Source: CBDULQ01 sp965368115 (GTDB lineage Bacteria; Pseudomonadota; Gammaproteobacteria; SZUA-229). Taken from it: 47,690 nucleotides of DNA. The position numbers were made by a program, and so were the translations under genes. Shown here one piece after another: positions 32,968-41,283 of this stretch. Under the pieces are notes generated by a model. That model saw nothing but the letters and a program-made list of their open reading frames with translations. It was not told the origin of the DNA and did no database searches. How positions within the stretch are numbered: position 1 is the stretch's first letter; each line of letters starts with the position of its first letter. The stretch covers positions 1 to 47,690 of the forward strand of contig CBDULQ010000001.1 of the NCBI GenBank assembly GCA_965368115.1. Direction: 5' to 3'.

Positions 32968-33828
32968 TTAAACCGCTGCGGCACCACCCACGATCTCGGA
33001 AATTTCCTGAGTAATCGCTGCCTGGCGCGCCTTGTTGTAAACGGTTTCCAGATCTTTAATGATGTCACCCGCATTATCGCTCGCACTCTTCATGGCGATC
33101 ATTCGCGCGGACATCTCACAGGCGATGTTTTCAACAACGCCCTGATAGACCTGGGATTCAACAAAGCGCATCAACAGGGCGTCCAGGATTTCTTTTGAAT
33201 CCGGCTCGTAGATGTAATCCCAGTGATGTTTCAGTTCTTCATCGGGCTTACCGGAAATCGGCAGAATCTGCTGTACTTCCGGCGTTTGCGTCATGGTATT
33301 AACGAACTCGTTATTTACCAGGTACAGCGCGTCGATCTTGCCTTCATTGTAGGCATCGAGCATCACCTTAACGGTACCGATCAGTTCATTAATATGCGGT
33401 GTGTCACCCAACTGTGTAGTTTGCGCTACCATGTTGGCGCCACGACGTTTGAAGAAATCAACGCCTTTGCGACCGATAGCGACAACATCAATTTCGACAT
33501 TCTTTTCGTGGAAGCCCAGCATGTCGTTGACTGTTTTCTTGAACAGATTGACATTCAGGCCACCACACAAACCACGATCAGAAGATACAACGATGTAACC
33601 GACTCGTTTTACTTCGCGCTCGATCATAAACGGATGTTTGTACTCGGGATGCGACAGGGCCAGATGGCCGATAACAGTCCGCATCTTTTCCGCATATGGT
33701 CGAGTTGCATTCATACGGTCCTGCGCTTTGCGCATTTTACTCGCCGCCACCATTTCCATGGCTTTGGTGATCTTCTGAGTATTTTTAATACTCTTGATCT
33801 TGGTCCGTATTTCTTTTGCACCCGCCAT
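32968..33828 (-). CDS. atpG: ATP synthase gamma subunit
   Basis: Rotor shaft of F1, 286 residues. It has the conserved N-terminal helix AGAKEIRTKIKSIKNTQKITKAMEMVAASKMRKAQ, the central domain with SSDRGLCGGLN, and the C-terminal helix ASDNAGDIIKDLETVYNKARQAAITQEISEIVGGAAAV. No plant-type redox loop. Ends are intact. It is flanked by atpA (12-base gap) and atpD. Confidence 0.97.
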   Translation of the reverse strand: MAGAKEIRTKIKSIKNTQKITKAMEMVAASKMRKAQDRMNATRPYAEKMRTVIGHLALSHPEYKHPFMIEREVKRVGYIVVSSDRGLCGGLNVNLFKKTVNDMLGFHEKNVEIDVVAIGRKGVDFFKRRGANMVAQTTQLGDTPHINELIGTVKVMLDAYNEGKIDALYLVNNEFVNTMTQTPEVQQILPISGKPDEELKHHWDYIYEPDSKEILDALLMRFVESQVYQGVVENIACEMSARMIAMKSASDNAGDIIKDLETVYNKARQAAITQEISEIVGGAAAV

Positions 33829-33840
33829 AATAGTCTCCGT

Positions 33841-35382
33841 TTAGTAAACGCCGTTGGCTTTGAATGCTTCGATAGCTGCAGACATTTTCGCAGCAATGTC
33901 GTCATTGAAATCAGCGTTTTCGTTGATCTCGGCCAACAGGTCGGCATTGTTACTCTTCAGATGAGACTGCATGGCCGCTTCGAACGCAACAATCTTGTTG
34001 GCCGGAACATCGTCCATAAAGCCTTTGTCTACCGCATACAATGAGAATGCCATTTCAGCAGTGCTCATCGGTGAGTACTGACCCTGCTTCATCAGTTCGG
34101 TAACGCGTTGACCACGTTCCAGCTGTGCACGAGTCGCTTCATCCAGATCCGAAGCAAACTGAGCGAAGGCCGCCAGTTCACGATACTGAGCCAGTGCCAG
34201 ACGCACACCGCCACCCAGTTTCTTGATGATCTTGGTTTGTGCCGCACCACCTACACGTGATACTGACAGACCGGCGTTGATCGCAGGACGGATACCTGAG
34301 TTGAACAGGTCTGATTCCAGGAAGATCTGACCGTCGGTAATGGAGATAACGTTGGTCGGTACGAAAGCGGATACGTCACCCGCCTGGGTTTCGATGATCG
34401 GCAGTGCGGTCAATGAACCGGTCTGGCCTTTCACTTCACCGTTGGTGAATTTTTCGACGTAATCAGCGTTAACGCGTGCCGCTCGTTCAAGCAGACGGGA
34501 GTGCAGGTAGAACACGTCACCGGGATAAGCTTCACGACCCGGCGGACGACGCAGCAACAGTGAGACCTGACGGTAGGCCCATGCCTGCTTGGTCAGATCA
34601 TCGTATACGATCAGTGCGTCCTGACCACGGTCGCGGTAGAACTCACCCATGGAACAACCGGAGTAAGGTGCGATGTACTGCATTGCCGCAGATTCGGAAG
34701 CGGTCGCGGCAACAACAATGGTGTGATCCATGGCGCCGTGTTCTTCCAGCTTGCGAACGATGTTGGCAACAGTAGAAGCCTTCTGACCTACCGCAACGTA
34801 AACACATTTAACGCCGGAACCTTTCTGGTTGATGATGGCGTCGATGGCTACGGCAGTCTTACCGGTCTGGCGGTCACCGATGATCAGCTCACGCTGGCCA
34901 CGACCTACAGGAACCATGGCGTCGATCGCTTTCAGACCGGTCTGAACCGGCTGGTCAACCGACTTACGCTCGATAACGCCGGGGGCAATTTTTTCGATCG
35001 GTGAAGACGTTGATGTTTCGATCGGACCTTTACCGTCGATGGGGTTACCCAGCGCATCGACAACACGACCCAGCAGTGCATCACCGGTAGGCACTTCCAG
35101 AATACGACCGGTGCATTTCGCCGTGTCGCCTTCGGACAGATGACCATAGTCACCCAGTACCACCGCACCTACAGAGTCGCGCTCCAGGTTCAGTGCCAGT
35201 GCGTATGTATCGCCAGGCAGTTCGATCATCTCACCGGCCATGGCGTCGGTCAGACCGTGAATACGGATGATACCGTCGGTCAGACTTACAATAGTACCTT
35301 CGGTACGAGCTTCCGCTTCGGACTCGAAGTTTTCGATTCGTTTCTTAATCAGATCACTGATTTCTGATGGATTCAATTGCAT
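33841..35382 (-). CDS. atpA: ATP synthase alpha subunit
   Basis: Non-catalytic nucleotide-binding subunit of F1, 513 residues as in E. coli. It has the P-loop GDRQTGKTA and the conserved GQKASTVANIVRKLEEHGAM region. SGCSMGEFYRD and the AINAGLSVSRVGGAAQ signature with the Arg finger are also present. The N-terminus MQLNPSEISDLIKKRI is the usual one. It lies between atpH (16-base gap) and atpG. Confidence 0.98.
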   Translation of the reverse strand: MQLNPSEISDLIKKRIENFESEAEARTEGTIVSLTDGIIRIHGLTDAMAGEMIELPGDTYALALNLERDSVGAVVLGDYGHLSEGDTAKCTGRILEVPTGDALLGRVVDALGNPIDGKGPIETSTSSPIEKIAPGVIERKSVDQPVQTGLKAIDAMVPVGRGQRELIIGDRQTGKTAVAIDAIINQKGSGVKCVYVAVGQKASTVANIVRKLEEHGAMDHTIVVAATASESAAMQYIAPYSGCSMGEFYRDRGQDALIVYDDLTKQAWAYRQVSLLLRRPPGREAYPGDVFYLHSRLLERAARVNADYVEKFTNGEVKGQTGSLTALPIIETQAGDVSAFVPTNVISITDGQIFLESDLFNSGIRPAINAGLSVSRVGGAAQTKIIKKLGGGVRLALAQYRELAAFAQFASDLDEATRAQLERGQRVTELMKQGQYSPMSTAEMAFSLYAVDKGFMDDVPANKIVAFEAAMQSHLKSNNADLLAEINENADFNDDIAAKMSAAIEAFKANGVY

Positions 35383-35398
35383 TGTTTAATCCTCTTGA

Positions 35399-35935
35399 TC
35401 AATGGTTCAACGCCTGGGCCAGCGAGCCCAGTCTAGCGTTTGCCGAACCATCAATGACTAAATCGCCAGCCCGGATAACGACACCACCGATTAATGATTC
35501 ATCGGTTTCGGTCACCAGTGTGACATCGCAACCCAGTTTCTTTTTGAGTGCCTCGGTCATTGCAGATAACTGCGCATCGCTCAGGGGGAAAGCCGATGTC
35601 ACGGTTGCTTCAACTTTGCTTTCTGCTTCGGCGCGAAGTTGCTCGTACATCTCAGCAATATCGTTTACCAGTTGCAGACGACCGTTTTCGGCCAGCAGCT
35701 TGACGAAGTTGGCACCGGCATTCGAGAGTTTGTCTCCACAAATGTCGATGAGCAGCTGGGCCTTATCGGCGGCACCCAGTTTGGGCGACTCCAGGGCTGC
35801 CTGCATATCGGCATTGGCGGTCAGCTCAGCCAACAGTGCCAGTGCTTCAGACCAGGCGGCCTGGGATGAATCAGCGCGAGCCGTTTCGAAAACGGCGCGT
35901 GCATAAGGACGGGCGGCAGTAGTGTTATCCGACAT
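35399..35935 (-). CDS. atpH: ATP synthase delta subunit
   Basis: Peripheral-stalk subunit of 178 residues linking F1 alpha to the b-subunit dimer. It has the N-terminal helical bundle (ARPYARAVFETARADSSQAAWSEAL) and the C-terminal segment (VTLVTETDESLIGGVVIRAGDLVIDGSANARLGSLAQAL) that is diagnostic of the family. Eleven bases separate it from atpF. Confidence 0.96.
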   Translation of the reverse strand: MSDNTTAARPYARAVFETARADSSQAAWSEALALLAELTANADMQAALESPKLGAADKAQLLIDICGDKLSNAGANFVKLLAENGRLQLVNDIAEMYEQLRAEAESKVEATVTSAFPLSDAQLSAMTEALKKKLGCDVTLVTETDESLIGGVVIRAGDLVIDGSANARLGSLAQALNH

Positions 35936-35946
35936 GAGCGCTCACC

Positions 35947-36417
35947 TTATATCTGTGCGACCAGCTCGTCGACAATGTCGGCATGAGCTTTGGCATCGAT
36001 TTCGCGCTTCAGGACTTTTTCTGCGCCGGAAATGGCAATCGCCGCGACCTGCTGTCGCAGATGCTCTTTGGCGCGATTCACTTCCTGATCAATTTCAGCA
36101 TTAGCTGCTGCCTTGATCCGGTCAGCTTCTTCTTTCGCGCCGCCTTTGGCTTCTTCGACGATCTCGGAGGCACGTTTCTGTGCCTGGGCAACGATTTCAG
36201 CAGCCTGATCTTTAGCTTCTTTAATGTGCTGTTCGGCTGCTTTTTCTGCCAGTTCCTGTTCGTGCTTACCGCGTTCTGCAGCAGCCAGGCCATCGGCAAT
36301 CGTCTTCTTGCGTTCTTCCAGCGCCGCAATCAGCGGAGGCCAGACATACTTCATTACGAACCATACGAAAATGAAGAATGCAATCGATTGACCGATGAGG
36401 GTTGCATTAATGTTCAT
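35947..36417 (-). CDS. atpF: ATP synthase b subunit
   Basis: Membrane-anchored peripheral stalk of 156 residues, the E. coli length. It has one N-terminal membrane helix (about 5-25, LIGQSIAFFIFVWFVMKYVW) followed by a long, charged, Ala/Glu/Lys-rich helix that dimerises. It lies between atpE and atpH, as expected. No second b' gene is present. Confidence 0.96.
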   Translation of the reverse strand: MNINATLIGQSIAFFIFVWFVMKYVWPPLIAALEERKKTIADGLAAAERGKHEQELAEKAAEQHIKEAKDQAAEIVAQAQKRASEIVEEAKGGAKEEADRIKAAANAEIDQEVNRAKEHLRQQVAAIAISGAEKVLKREIDAKAHADIVDELVAQI

Positions 36418-36468
36418 GCTCGTTCCTCTTGGTTAGTGGAATGAATCAATACTTACTTCAATCGGCCA

Positions 36469-36702
36469 CTAAACTGCGAACAGAACGTACAGAGCGATAC
36501 CCACTGCAATCATCGGAACCGCGTCAACCAGACCCATTACGATGAAGAATTGAGTACGCAGCATAGGGATCAGCTCAGGCTGACGAGCAGCACCTTCCAG
36601 GAAACGGCCACCAAGGATACCGATACCTACAGCCGCGCCCAGTGCACCCAGACCCATCATCAGACCACCAGCGATGTACAACAATGCTTGTGCGATTTCC
36701 AT
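36469..36702 (-). CDS. atpE: ATP synthase c subunit, proton type
   Basis: Membrane rotor ring subunit, two helices with the polar loop ARQPE. The ion-binding carboxylate is the Asp in GLVDAVPMI (D60 in this numbering, equivalent to E. coli D61). The Na+-type residues (Gln/Glu/Ser set) are absent, so it is proton-driven. Two consecutive ATG exist at 36705 and 36702. The AGGAG at 36713-36709 leaves 6 bases to the second and 3 to the first, so I prefer 36702 (77 residues). An AT-rich segment upstream may raise translation, as the c subunit is needed in about ten copies. Confidence 0.95.
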   Translation of the reverse strand: MEIAQALLYIAGGLMMGLGALGAAVGIGILGGRFLEGAARQPELIPMLRTQFFIVMGLVDAVPMIAVGIALYVLFAV

Positions 36703-36705
36703 CAT

Positions 36706-36765
36706 TATCTCCTGTGAGAAAGTTAAATGTTAAAAGTTAAAAATCGTTACGATTCGAATTAAAAA
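36706..36765 (-). promoter_or_regulatory. AT-rich translation-enhancer-like leader before atpE
   Basis: The gap between atpB and atpE is strongly A/T-rich on the minus strand, with repeated TTTTTAAC/TTTTAAC/TTTAAC units just before the ribosome site AGGAG. This resembles the known U-rich translational enhancer in front of E. coli atpE, which raises c-subunit output within the shared mRNA. Function is inferred. Confidence 0.5.
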
Positions 36766-37635
36766 TCAGTGATGCGAATGCGCCATATCCATGTACACAA
36801 TGGTCAGCGTCATAAAGATGAACGCCTGCAGCGTGATGATCAGGATGTGGAAGATGGCCCAGCCCAGCTGCAGCACGCCACCGAAAATCCCCATGCCGAT
36901 ACCGGCGGAGAACATCAGCGCAATCAGAATAAAGATGGTTTCGCCCGCGTACATGTTACCGAACAGTCGCAGTGCGAGAGAAATGGGTTTGGAGATCAAC
37001 GATACGCCTTCCAGTACCAGGTTCACCGGCATGCCCACTTTGCCAAACGGCTGGAACGCCAGCTCACCGAAAAAGCCGCCGAAACCCTTGATCTTGACGC
37101 TGTAATACAGCATCAGCCAGAACACGCCCAGTGCCATACCAAAGGTGACGTTAGGATCGGTGCTGGGAACAACTTTGAAGAATACGTGATGCGGGTCGGC
37201 ACCAAATGCAACTTCACCAATCCAGGCAGCCAGCATCGGCAACCAGTCAACCGGGATCAGGTCCATGAAGTTCATCAGGAACACCCAGGCGAAGATCGTC
37301 AGCGCCAGCGGCGCTACCAGTGGATTCTTACCGGTGAAGGAACCGCGAACACTGGTATCGATGAATTCGACGATCATTTCCGCGAAGTTCTGGAAACCCT
37401 GGGGCACACCTGTGGTGGCTTTTTTGGCGACTGCACGGAAAGAGAAGAAGAACACCAGCGCCAGGAACAAAGACCAGCCCATGGAGTCAACATGAATAGC
37501 CCAGAAACCCATTTCCTGTGCTTCGGCAGCTGAATGAGCCAATCCCCAGGTACCATCCGGATGTTGACCAAAGGTCATGTTCTGTAGATGGTGCTTTATG
37601 TACTCAGTTGACGTAATGCCTTGATCAGCTGACAT
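36766..37635 (-). CDS. atpB: ATP synthase a subunit
   Basis: Membrane stator forming the proton half-channels. I take the start at 37635 (MSADQGIT, 289 residues), which has GGAGAG upstream, over an in-frame ATG 36 bases earlier. Several membrane helices follow a hydrophilic N-terminus, with LNFMDLIPVDWLP in the second helix. The essential Arg lies in the segment ISLALRLFGNMYAGE and the final helix ends in DMAHSHH. The start overlaps the atpI stop by 11 bases. Confidence 0.96.
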   Translation of the reverse strand: MSADQGITSTEYIKHHLQNMTFGQHPDGTWGLAHSAAEAQEMGFWAIHVDSMGWSLFLALVFFFSFRAVAKKATTGVPQGFQNFAEMIVEFIDTSVRGSFTGKNPLVAPLALTIFAWVFLMNFMDLIPVDWLPMLAAWIGEVAFGADPHHVFFKVVPSTDPNVTFGMALGVFWLMLYYSVKIKGFGGFFGELAFQPFGKVGMPVNLVLEGVSLISKPISLALRLFGNMYAGETIFILIALMFSAGIGMGIFGGVLQLGWAIFHILIITLQAFIFMTLTIVYMDMAHSHH

Positions 37636-38026
37636 TCTTAGCTCTCCAGTTCTGGCCGTCGTCATCGACAAAAAAAGACGTCAGCCACGGGATAAAGTGG
37701 TTGATTAAATACACACCCAACAGGGCAATAATGTTTAATGGCTTGATCGCAACTATCGCGCCGGTAAACAACATAACGGTCAAGACGATCTTGCCGACCT
37801 CGGCTCGATAATATGTGGCGAGGATTTGTCCTGGTTCGGTTTCCCGCTGTTTGCCGAAAACCTTCCACGCGAAATAGGCATGGGCCAGAGTAGCGATCAG
37901 TCCGCCGGTCAACGCAGACCAGGCATGGACCTTTCCGAGCAGCAGCAATACAGCAGACATACCCAGAGTGACCAGCAGTTGTATCAAAATGATACGTCGA
38001 ACCTGTGTTGTACTGGCCTTAAGCAC
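37625..38026 (-). CDS. atpI: ATP synthase accessory protein AtpI
   Basis: A 133-residue membrane protein with about four helices. AtpI assists assembly of the c-ring or Mg2+ uptake; the role is still debated. It is the first gene of the atp operon. The start codon is GTG (38024-38026), with a G-rich ribosome site (GGGGG) 10 bases before it. It overlaps atpB by 11 bases. A nearly consensus promoter lies about 50 bases upstream. Confidence 0.85.
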   Translation of the reverse strand: MLKASTTQVRRIILIQLLVTLGMSAVLLLLGKVHAWSALTGGLIATLAHAYFAWKVFGKQRETEPGQILATYYRAEVGKIVLTVMLFTGAIVAIKPLNIIALLGVYLINHFIPWLTSFFVDDDGQNWRAKNVS

Positions 38027-38056
38027 TCGAAATTGCCCCCGCAGTCAACCGTTCAG

Positions 38057-38073
38057 GCCCGTAAAATGCGGGC
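38057..38073 (-). other. Hairpin at the 5' end of the atp transcript
   Basis: GCCCG (38057-38061) / CGGGC (38069-38073) with a 7-base loop. It falls directly at the predicted transcription start of the atp operon (near 38069), so it could cap the mRNA 5' end and slow decay. On the minus strand it reads GCCCGCATTTTACGGGC. Confidence 0.45.
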
Positions 38074-38075
38074 AA

Positions 38076-38104
38076 ATTATAAGGAGTGCCCGAAACCGGG
38101 TCAA
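38076..38104 (-). promoter_or_regulatory. Sigma-70 promoter of the atp operon
   Basis: On the minus strand TTGACC (38104-38099), a 17-base spacer and a perfect TATAAT (38081-38076), the best promoter match in the window. Transcription should start near 38069, about 43 bases before the atpI start. Confidence 0.85.
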
Positions 38105-38418
38105 GGCTTAATGGATTTATAAGGTCTTTTTATTTTAGAACATCATTATACGGTTATACGCTAGTTGCCATGCGGCTTACAGGGGTATTTAGCGGCCGTA
38201 AAACAATGCTGCACAAGCGCCGGATTGAGCCCGAATCAGCCCTTTACACGGCTTTGTGCCAGGGCCCGCTCACTGTAACATTGCGCAAAAAATAATCAAC
38301 GGCGGGTGAAAAATAATCGGTGTTTTTTAACCGTTTTTTTACCTTGAGTGTGGTATAGCGGCGCCGAATCGGCGCTGTTGCTGACCACAATGGATGTGAA
38401 ACGAGGAAAATCAGTGCA
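38105..38418. other. Gene-free gap between parB and the atp promoter
   Basis: About 310 bases with no credible gene. It holds a second TATAAT on the minus strand (38150-38145) without a good -35. It also has a perfect GC-rich palindrome-like stem GCGCCGA/TCGGCGC around 38362-38376, close to the parB stop but lacking a T-run, and a weak GCCCT/AGGGC stem (38239-38243 / 38261-38265). No perfect parS site is seen. Confidence 0.4.
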
Positions 38419-39321
38419 TCACTGGATGCGCGACAGGATACCGTCCAGTTCGTCCAGACTGGTGTAACTGATCACCAGCTGACCCTTGCCGCCGGATTTG
38501 TTGTGGATATTCACCGCGGCGCCGATGCGCTCGCTCAGCTCATCTTCCAGTCGCTTGATGTCCGGATCTGCAGCGGTCGTTCCGGTTGCGGATTTAGGGC
38601 TCGGGTTGAGATGTTTACGTACCAGCTGTTCGGTTTCACGTACCGACAGGCCTTTCTGCGCCACCTTATGGGCGATGGCACTCTGTTCGGATCCGCTCAG
38701 GGCGAGCAGTGCCCGGGCATGGCCCATGTCCAGCTGTTTCTCGTCGACCAGAGTTTTGACATCCTCGTTGAGATCGCGCAGGCGCAACAGGTTGGTTACC
38801 GAGGTCCGCGAACGACCCACCGCTTCCGCCACCTGCTGATGGGTCATGGCGAATTCATCGATCAGTCGCTGCAGTGCGCGGGATTCTTCAAGGGGATTCA
38901 GGTCTTCGCGCTGAATATTTTCAATCAGCGAGATCGCCGCGGCGGTCTGGTCATCCAGCTCTCGGACAACGGCAGGAATTTCACTTAAGCCTGCCAGCTG
39001 CGATGCGCGCCAGCGTCGTTCACCGGCGATCAGTTCAAACCGGCCTTCGGCCAGGGGACGCACCACGATCGGTTGCACCACGCCCTGGGCGCGAATCGAA
39101 TCCGCCAGTTCCTGCAGTGCTTCCGGCTCGAAGTGAACGCGCGGTTGATAAGTGCCGCGCTGGATCAGATCCACGTCGATGGTTTGCAATCCGGCAGCCG
39201 GAGTCGCAGGCACGGTTTCACTTGCCGGTGTGTGCTGCGGATTAGTCAGTTCATTGACCGCGGAAGCATTGCCCAGCAATGCATTCAGGCCGCGGCCTAA
39301 TCCACGTTTCTTTGTTGCCAT
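38419..39321 (-). CDS. parB: Chromosome partitioning protein ParB
   Basis: CTP-dependent DNA clamp that loads at parS near the origin and positions the origin with ParA. The 300-residue protein has the N-terminal TKKRGLGRGLNALLG that binds ParA. Box I/II motifs for CTP binding (GTYQPR; GERRWRASQLAG) follow, then the parS-reading helix-turn-helix (MTHQQVAEAVGRSRTSVTNLLRLRDL) and a C-terminal dimer domain. It follows parA after 21 bases. Length and motifs are normal. Confidence 0.97.
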   Translation of the reverse strand: MATKKRGLGRGLNALLGNASAVNELTNPQHTPASETVPATPAAGLQTIDVDLIQRGTYQPRVHFEPEALQELADSIRAQGVVQPIVVRPLAEGRFELIAGERRWRASQLAGLSEIPAVVRELDDQTAAAISLIENIQREDLNPLEESRALQRLIDEFAMTHQQVAEAVGRSRTSVTNLLRLRDLNEDVKTLVDEKQLDMGHARALLALSGSEQSAIAHKVAQKGLSVRETEQLVRKHLNPSPKSATGTTAADPDIKRLEDELSERIGAAVNIHNKSGGKGQLVISYTSLDELDGILSRIQ

Positions 39322-39342
39322 GTTGTAACCTTAATGATGTGA

Positions 39343-40143
39343 TCAGGCGACAGCACCGGTCGGTGCCTTGCTGCCGGATTTAACCTGTTTGCGGATAATT
39401 TCGCCGGCCAGGGAAAAATAGGCCAGCGCGCCGCGAGATGTCTTGTCGTATTTCAATACCGGCAAACCGTGACTGGGTGCTTCCGCCAGGCGCACATTAC
39501 GCGGCACCACGGTGCGATAGACGCGATCGCCGAAATGTTCGATCAGCTGTTCCGAAACATCGTTGGCGAGTTTGTTACGCGGATCGAACATGGTGCGTAA
39601 CAGACCTTCGATCTGCAGATTCGGATTCACGCTGCTGCGCACCTGCTCGATGGTGTCGACCAGTGCCGTCAGACCTTCCAACGCATAATATTCGCATTGC
39701 ATGGGAATCAGCACGCCGTCGGACGAGACCAGGGCATTCAGGGTCAGCATGTTTAATGAGGGCGGGCAGTCGATGATGACGTAATCGAAATCGTTTTTCA
39801 CCGCATCCAGTGCATCGCGCAGGCGGCGCTCACGTTGATCCGCGTTCATCAATTCCACTTCCGCGGCGGTCAGATCGCTGTTAGCCGGCAGCACCGAATA
39901 GCCGGCCTCGGCGACAAATTCGATACACTGCTGTATATTCACTTCGCCCAGCAGGACATCGCAGACGGTATATTCCAGATCATACTTATCAACGCCACTG
40001 CCCATGGTGGCATTACCCTGTGGATCCAGATCGATGAGGAGAACCTTGCGCTTGACCTCGGCCAGTGATGCGGCCAGGTTGACCGAAGTGGTGGTCTTGC
40101 CCACACCGCCTTTCTGGTTGGTTACTGCAATAACTTTAGTCAT
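39343..40143 (-). CDS. parA: Chromosome partitioning ATPase ParA
   Basis: Walker-type ATPase of 266 residues that moves ParB-parS complexes. It has the deviant P-loop KGGVGKTTT (10-18) right at the N-terminus and no DNA-binding extension, so it is the chromosomal (Soj) type. Switch motifs DLDPQGNATMGSG and DYVIIDCPPSLNMLT are intact. Its ATG overlaps the rsmG stop by 4 bases. Confidence 0.97.
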   Translation of the reverse strand: MTKVIAVTNQKGGVGKTTTSVNLAASLAEVKRKVLLIDLDPQGNATMGSGVDKYDLEYTVCDVLLGEVNIQQCIEFVAEAGYSVLPANSDLTAAEVELMNADQRERRLRDALDAVKNDFDYVIIDCPPSLNMLTLNALVSSDGVLIPMQCEYYALEGLTALVDTIEQVRSSVNPNLQIEGLLRTMFDPRNKLANDVSEQLIEHFGDRVYRTVVPRNVRLAEAPSHGLPVLKYDKTSRGALAYFSLAGEIIRKQVKSGSKAPTGAVA

Positions 40144-40754
40144 GACTTCTTAATCGTTATCAGGTGTCGTTCTTCTTCCAGCCAGGCGACCTGTAAGTCA
40201 TGGCTGTCCAGTCGTTGGTAACCCGCGGGCAACTCGGGAAGCGCCTCTTTACCGACCATGGCCAGTATCCGGGTAGATGATGTTACCAGATGTTGGGTGC
40301 GTTCCAATATAGTATTTATCGCCGCGAAGGCCCGGCAGGTGATGATGCCGAAGCGGGTATCGGTCCGGTAATCTTCCACTCGGCCATGAATAACTTCAAG
40401 GTTATCAAGCCCTAACTCGATTTTGACCTGGGTGAGAAAACGGGTTTTCTTGCCGTTGCTGTCGAGCAGCACAAACTGATAATCGGGCCGACACAGGGCC
40501 AGCGGAATACCGGGTAAACCGGCACCGCTGCCCACGTCGAGCACCGGCGAATCATCGATGAAGGGCAGAATACTGAGGCTGTCCAGCAGATGGCGAATCA
40601 CCATCTGGTCCAGATCGCGGATAGCGGTCAGGTTGTAAGCCCGGTTCCACTTCTGCATCAGCTTGAGATACGCCAGCAGTTCGGTCTGCACCTCAGCCGT
40701 CACTTCCAGGCCCATGCGATTCAGGCCCTGGAACAGTCTCAGTTCCGCGTTCAT
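40140..40754 (-). CDS. rsmG: 16S rRNA (guanine(527)-N7)-methyltransferase
   Basis: Methylates G527 of 16S rRNA using S-adenosylmethionine. The 204-residue protein has the SAM site VLDVGSGAGLPGIPLA and upstream YNLTAIRDLDQMVIRHLLDSL, which are diagnostic. Loss of this enzyme confers low-level streptomycin resistance in other bacteria. It is flanked by a DUF302 gene and parA; in most relatives it directly follows mnmG. Confidence 0.96.
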   Translation of the reverse strand: MNAELRLFQGLNRMGLEVTAEVQTELLAYLKLMQKWNRAYNLTAIRDLDQMVIRHLLDSLSILPFIDDSPVLDVGSGAGLPGIPLALCRPDYQFVLLDSNGKKTRFLTQVKIELGLDNLEVIHGRVEDYRTDTRFGIITCRAFAAINTILERTQHLVTSSTRILAMVGKEALPELPAGYQRLDSHDLQVAWLEEERHLITIKKS

Positions 40755-41213
40755 TCAGTCCTTATCCACGGCCTTGCTGGTAAAAGTATCCAGCGCGCCG
40801 GTAATCTTACCGATGATGGCAGCGTTTTTCAGTTGATGGCGTTGCTGCAAAGCACTCGGCTTCAGGTAACTCAACCAGACCTGGCCCTGGTCGTCGCGCC
40901 AGGCCAGCGCTTTCATGGGTAGTTCCAGACCCATCATGGGCGCTTCGCGCATCAGCGGCGAACCGGTTTTCGGGTTACCGAAAATCAGCAGCTGACTGGG
41001 TCGCAGCGTCTCCCCGACCCGCTTCGCGCCGGCCCCGTGATCAACCCGGGCGAAAATGGTAATACCTTTGGATTCGAGAACCTTTTGCAGACGATCGATG
41101 GTTTTATCGACAGGATAGGGGCTTTTCTTACTGATAAACAAATCGGAAGCATGGCCGTTTGCGACCATGAACAGACTGCCGAGTAGCAGCGTCAGGCGTG
41201 CGACTTTTTTCAT
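40755..41213 (-). CDS. DUF302-family periplasmic protein
   Basis: A secreted protein of 152 residues with a signal peptide (cleavage after about A22, NGHASDLF). I place the start at 41213 (MKKVARLTLLLG), since an in-frame ATG 45 bases earlier would add a hydrophilic head before the signal. The DUF302 domain (about 30-120) contains the characteristic LESKGITIFARVDHGAGA and RPSQLLIFGNPKTGSPLM segments. The biochemical role of DUF302 is unknown. It is an insertion between mnmG and rsmG, which are usually adjacent, and its stop abuts the rsmG start. Confidence 0.85.
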   Translation of the reverse strand: MKKVARLTLLLGSLFMVANGHASDLFISKKSPYPVDKTIDRLQKVLESKGITIFARVDHGAGAKRVGETLRPSQLLIFGNPKTGSPLMREAPMMGLELPMKALAWRDDQGQVWLSYLKPSALQQRHQLKNAAIIGKITGALDTFTSKAVDKD

Positions 41214-41283
41214 TTTGAATATCCCTGTTAGCGTGGATGACCCTGAATAGATGCACACTCTGGCATAAAAATTCGTTTAAAAC

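Noticed and set aside
38625..38645. parS-like half site GGTTTCACGTACCG within parB
   Set aside because: Only one half of the 16-base parS palindrome matches; no perfect TGTTTCACGTGAAACA-like site was found anywhere in the window.
40755..40770. DnaA-box-like TTATCCACG at the rsmG/DUF302 junction
   Set aside because: A single near-match inside coding sequence, with no cluster of boxes and no AT-rich unwinding region; not an origin.
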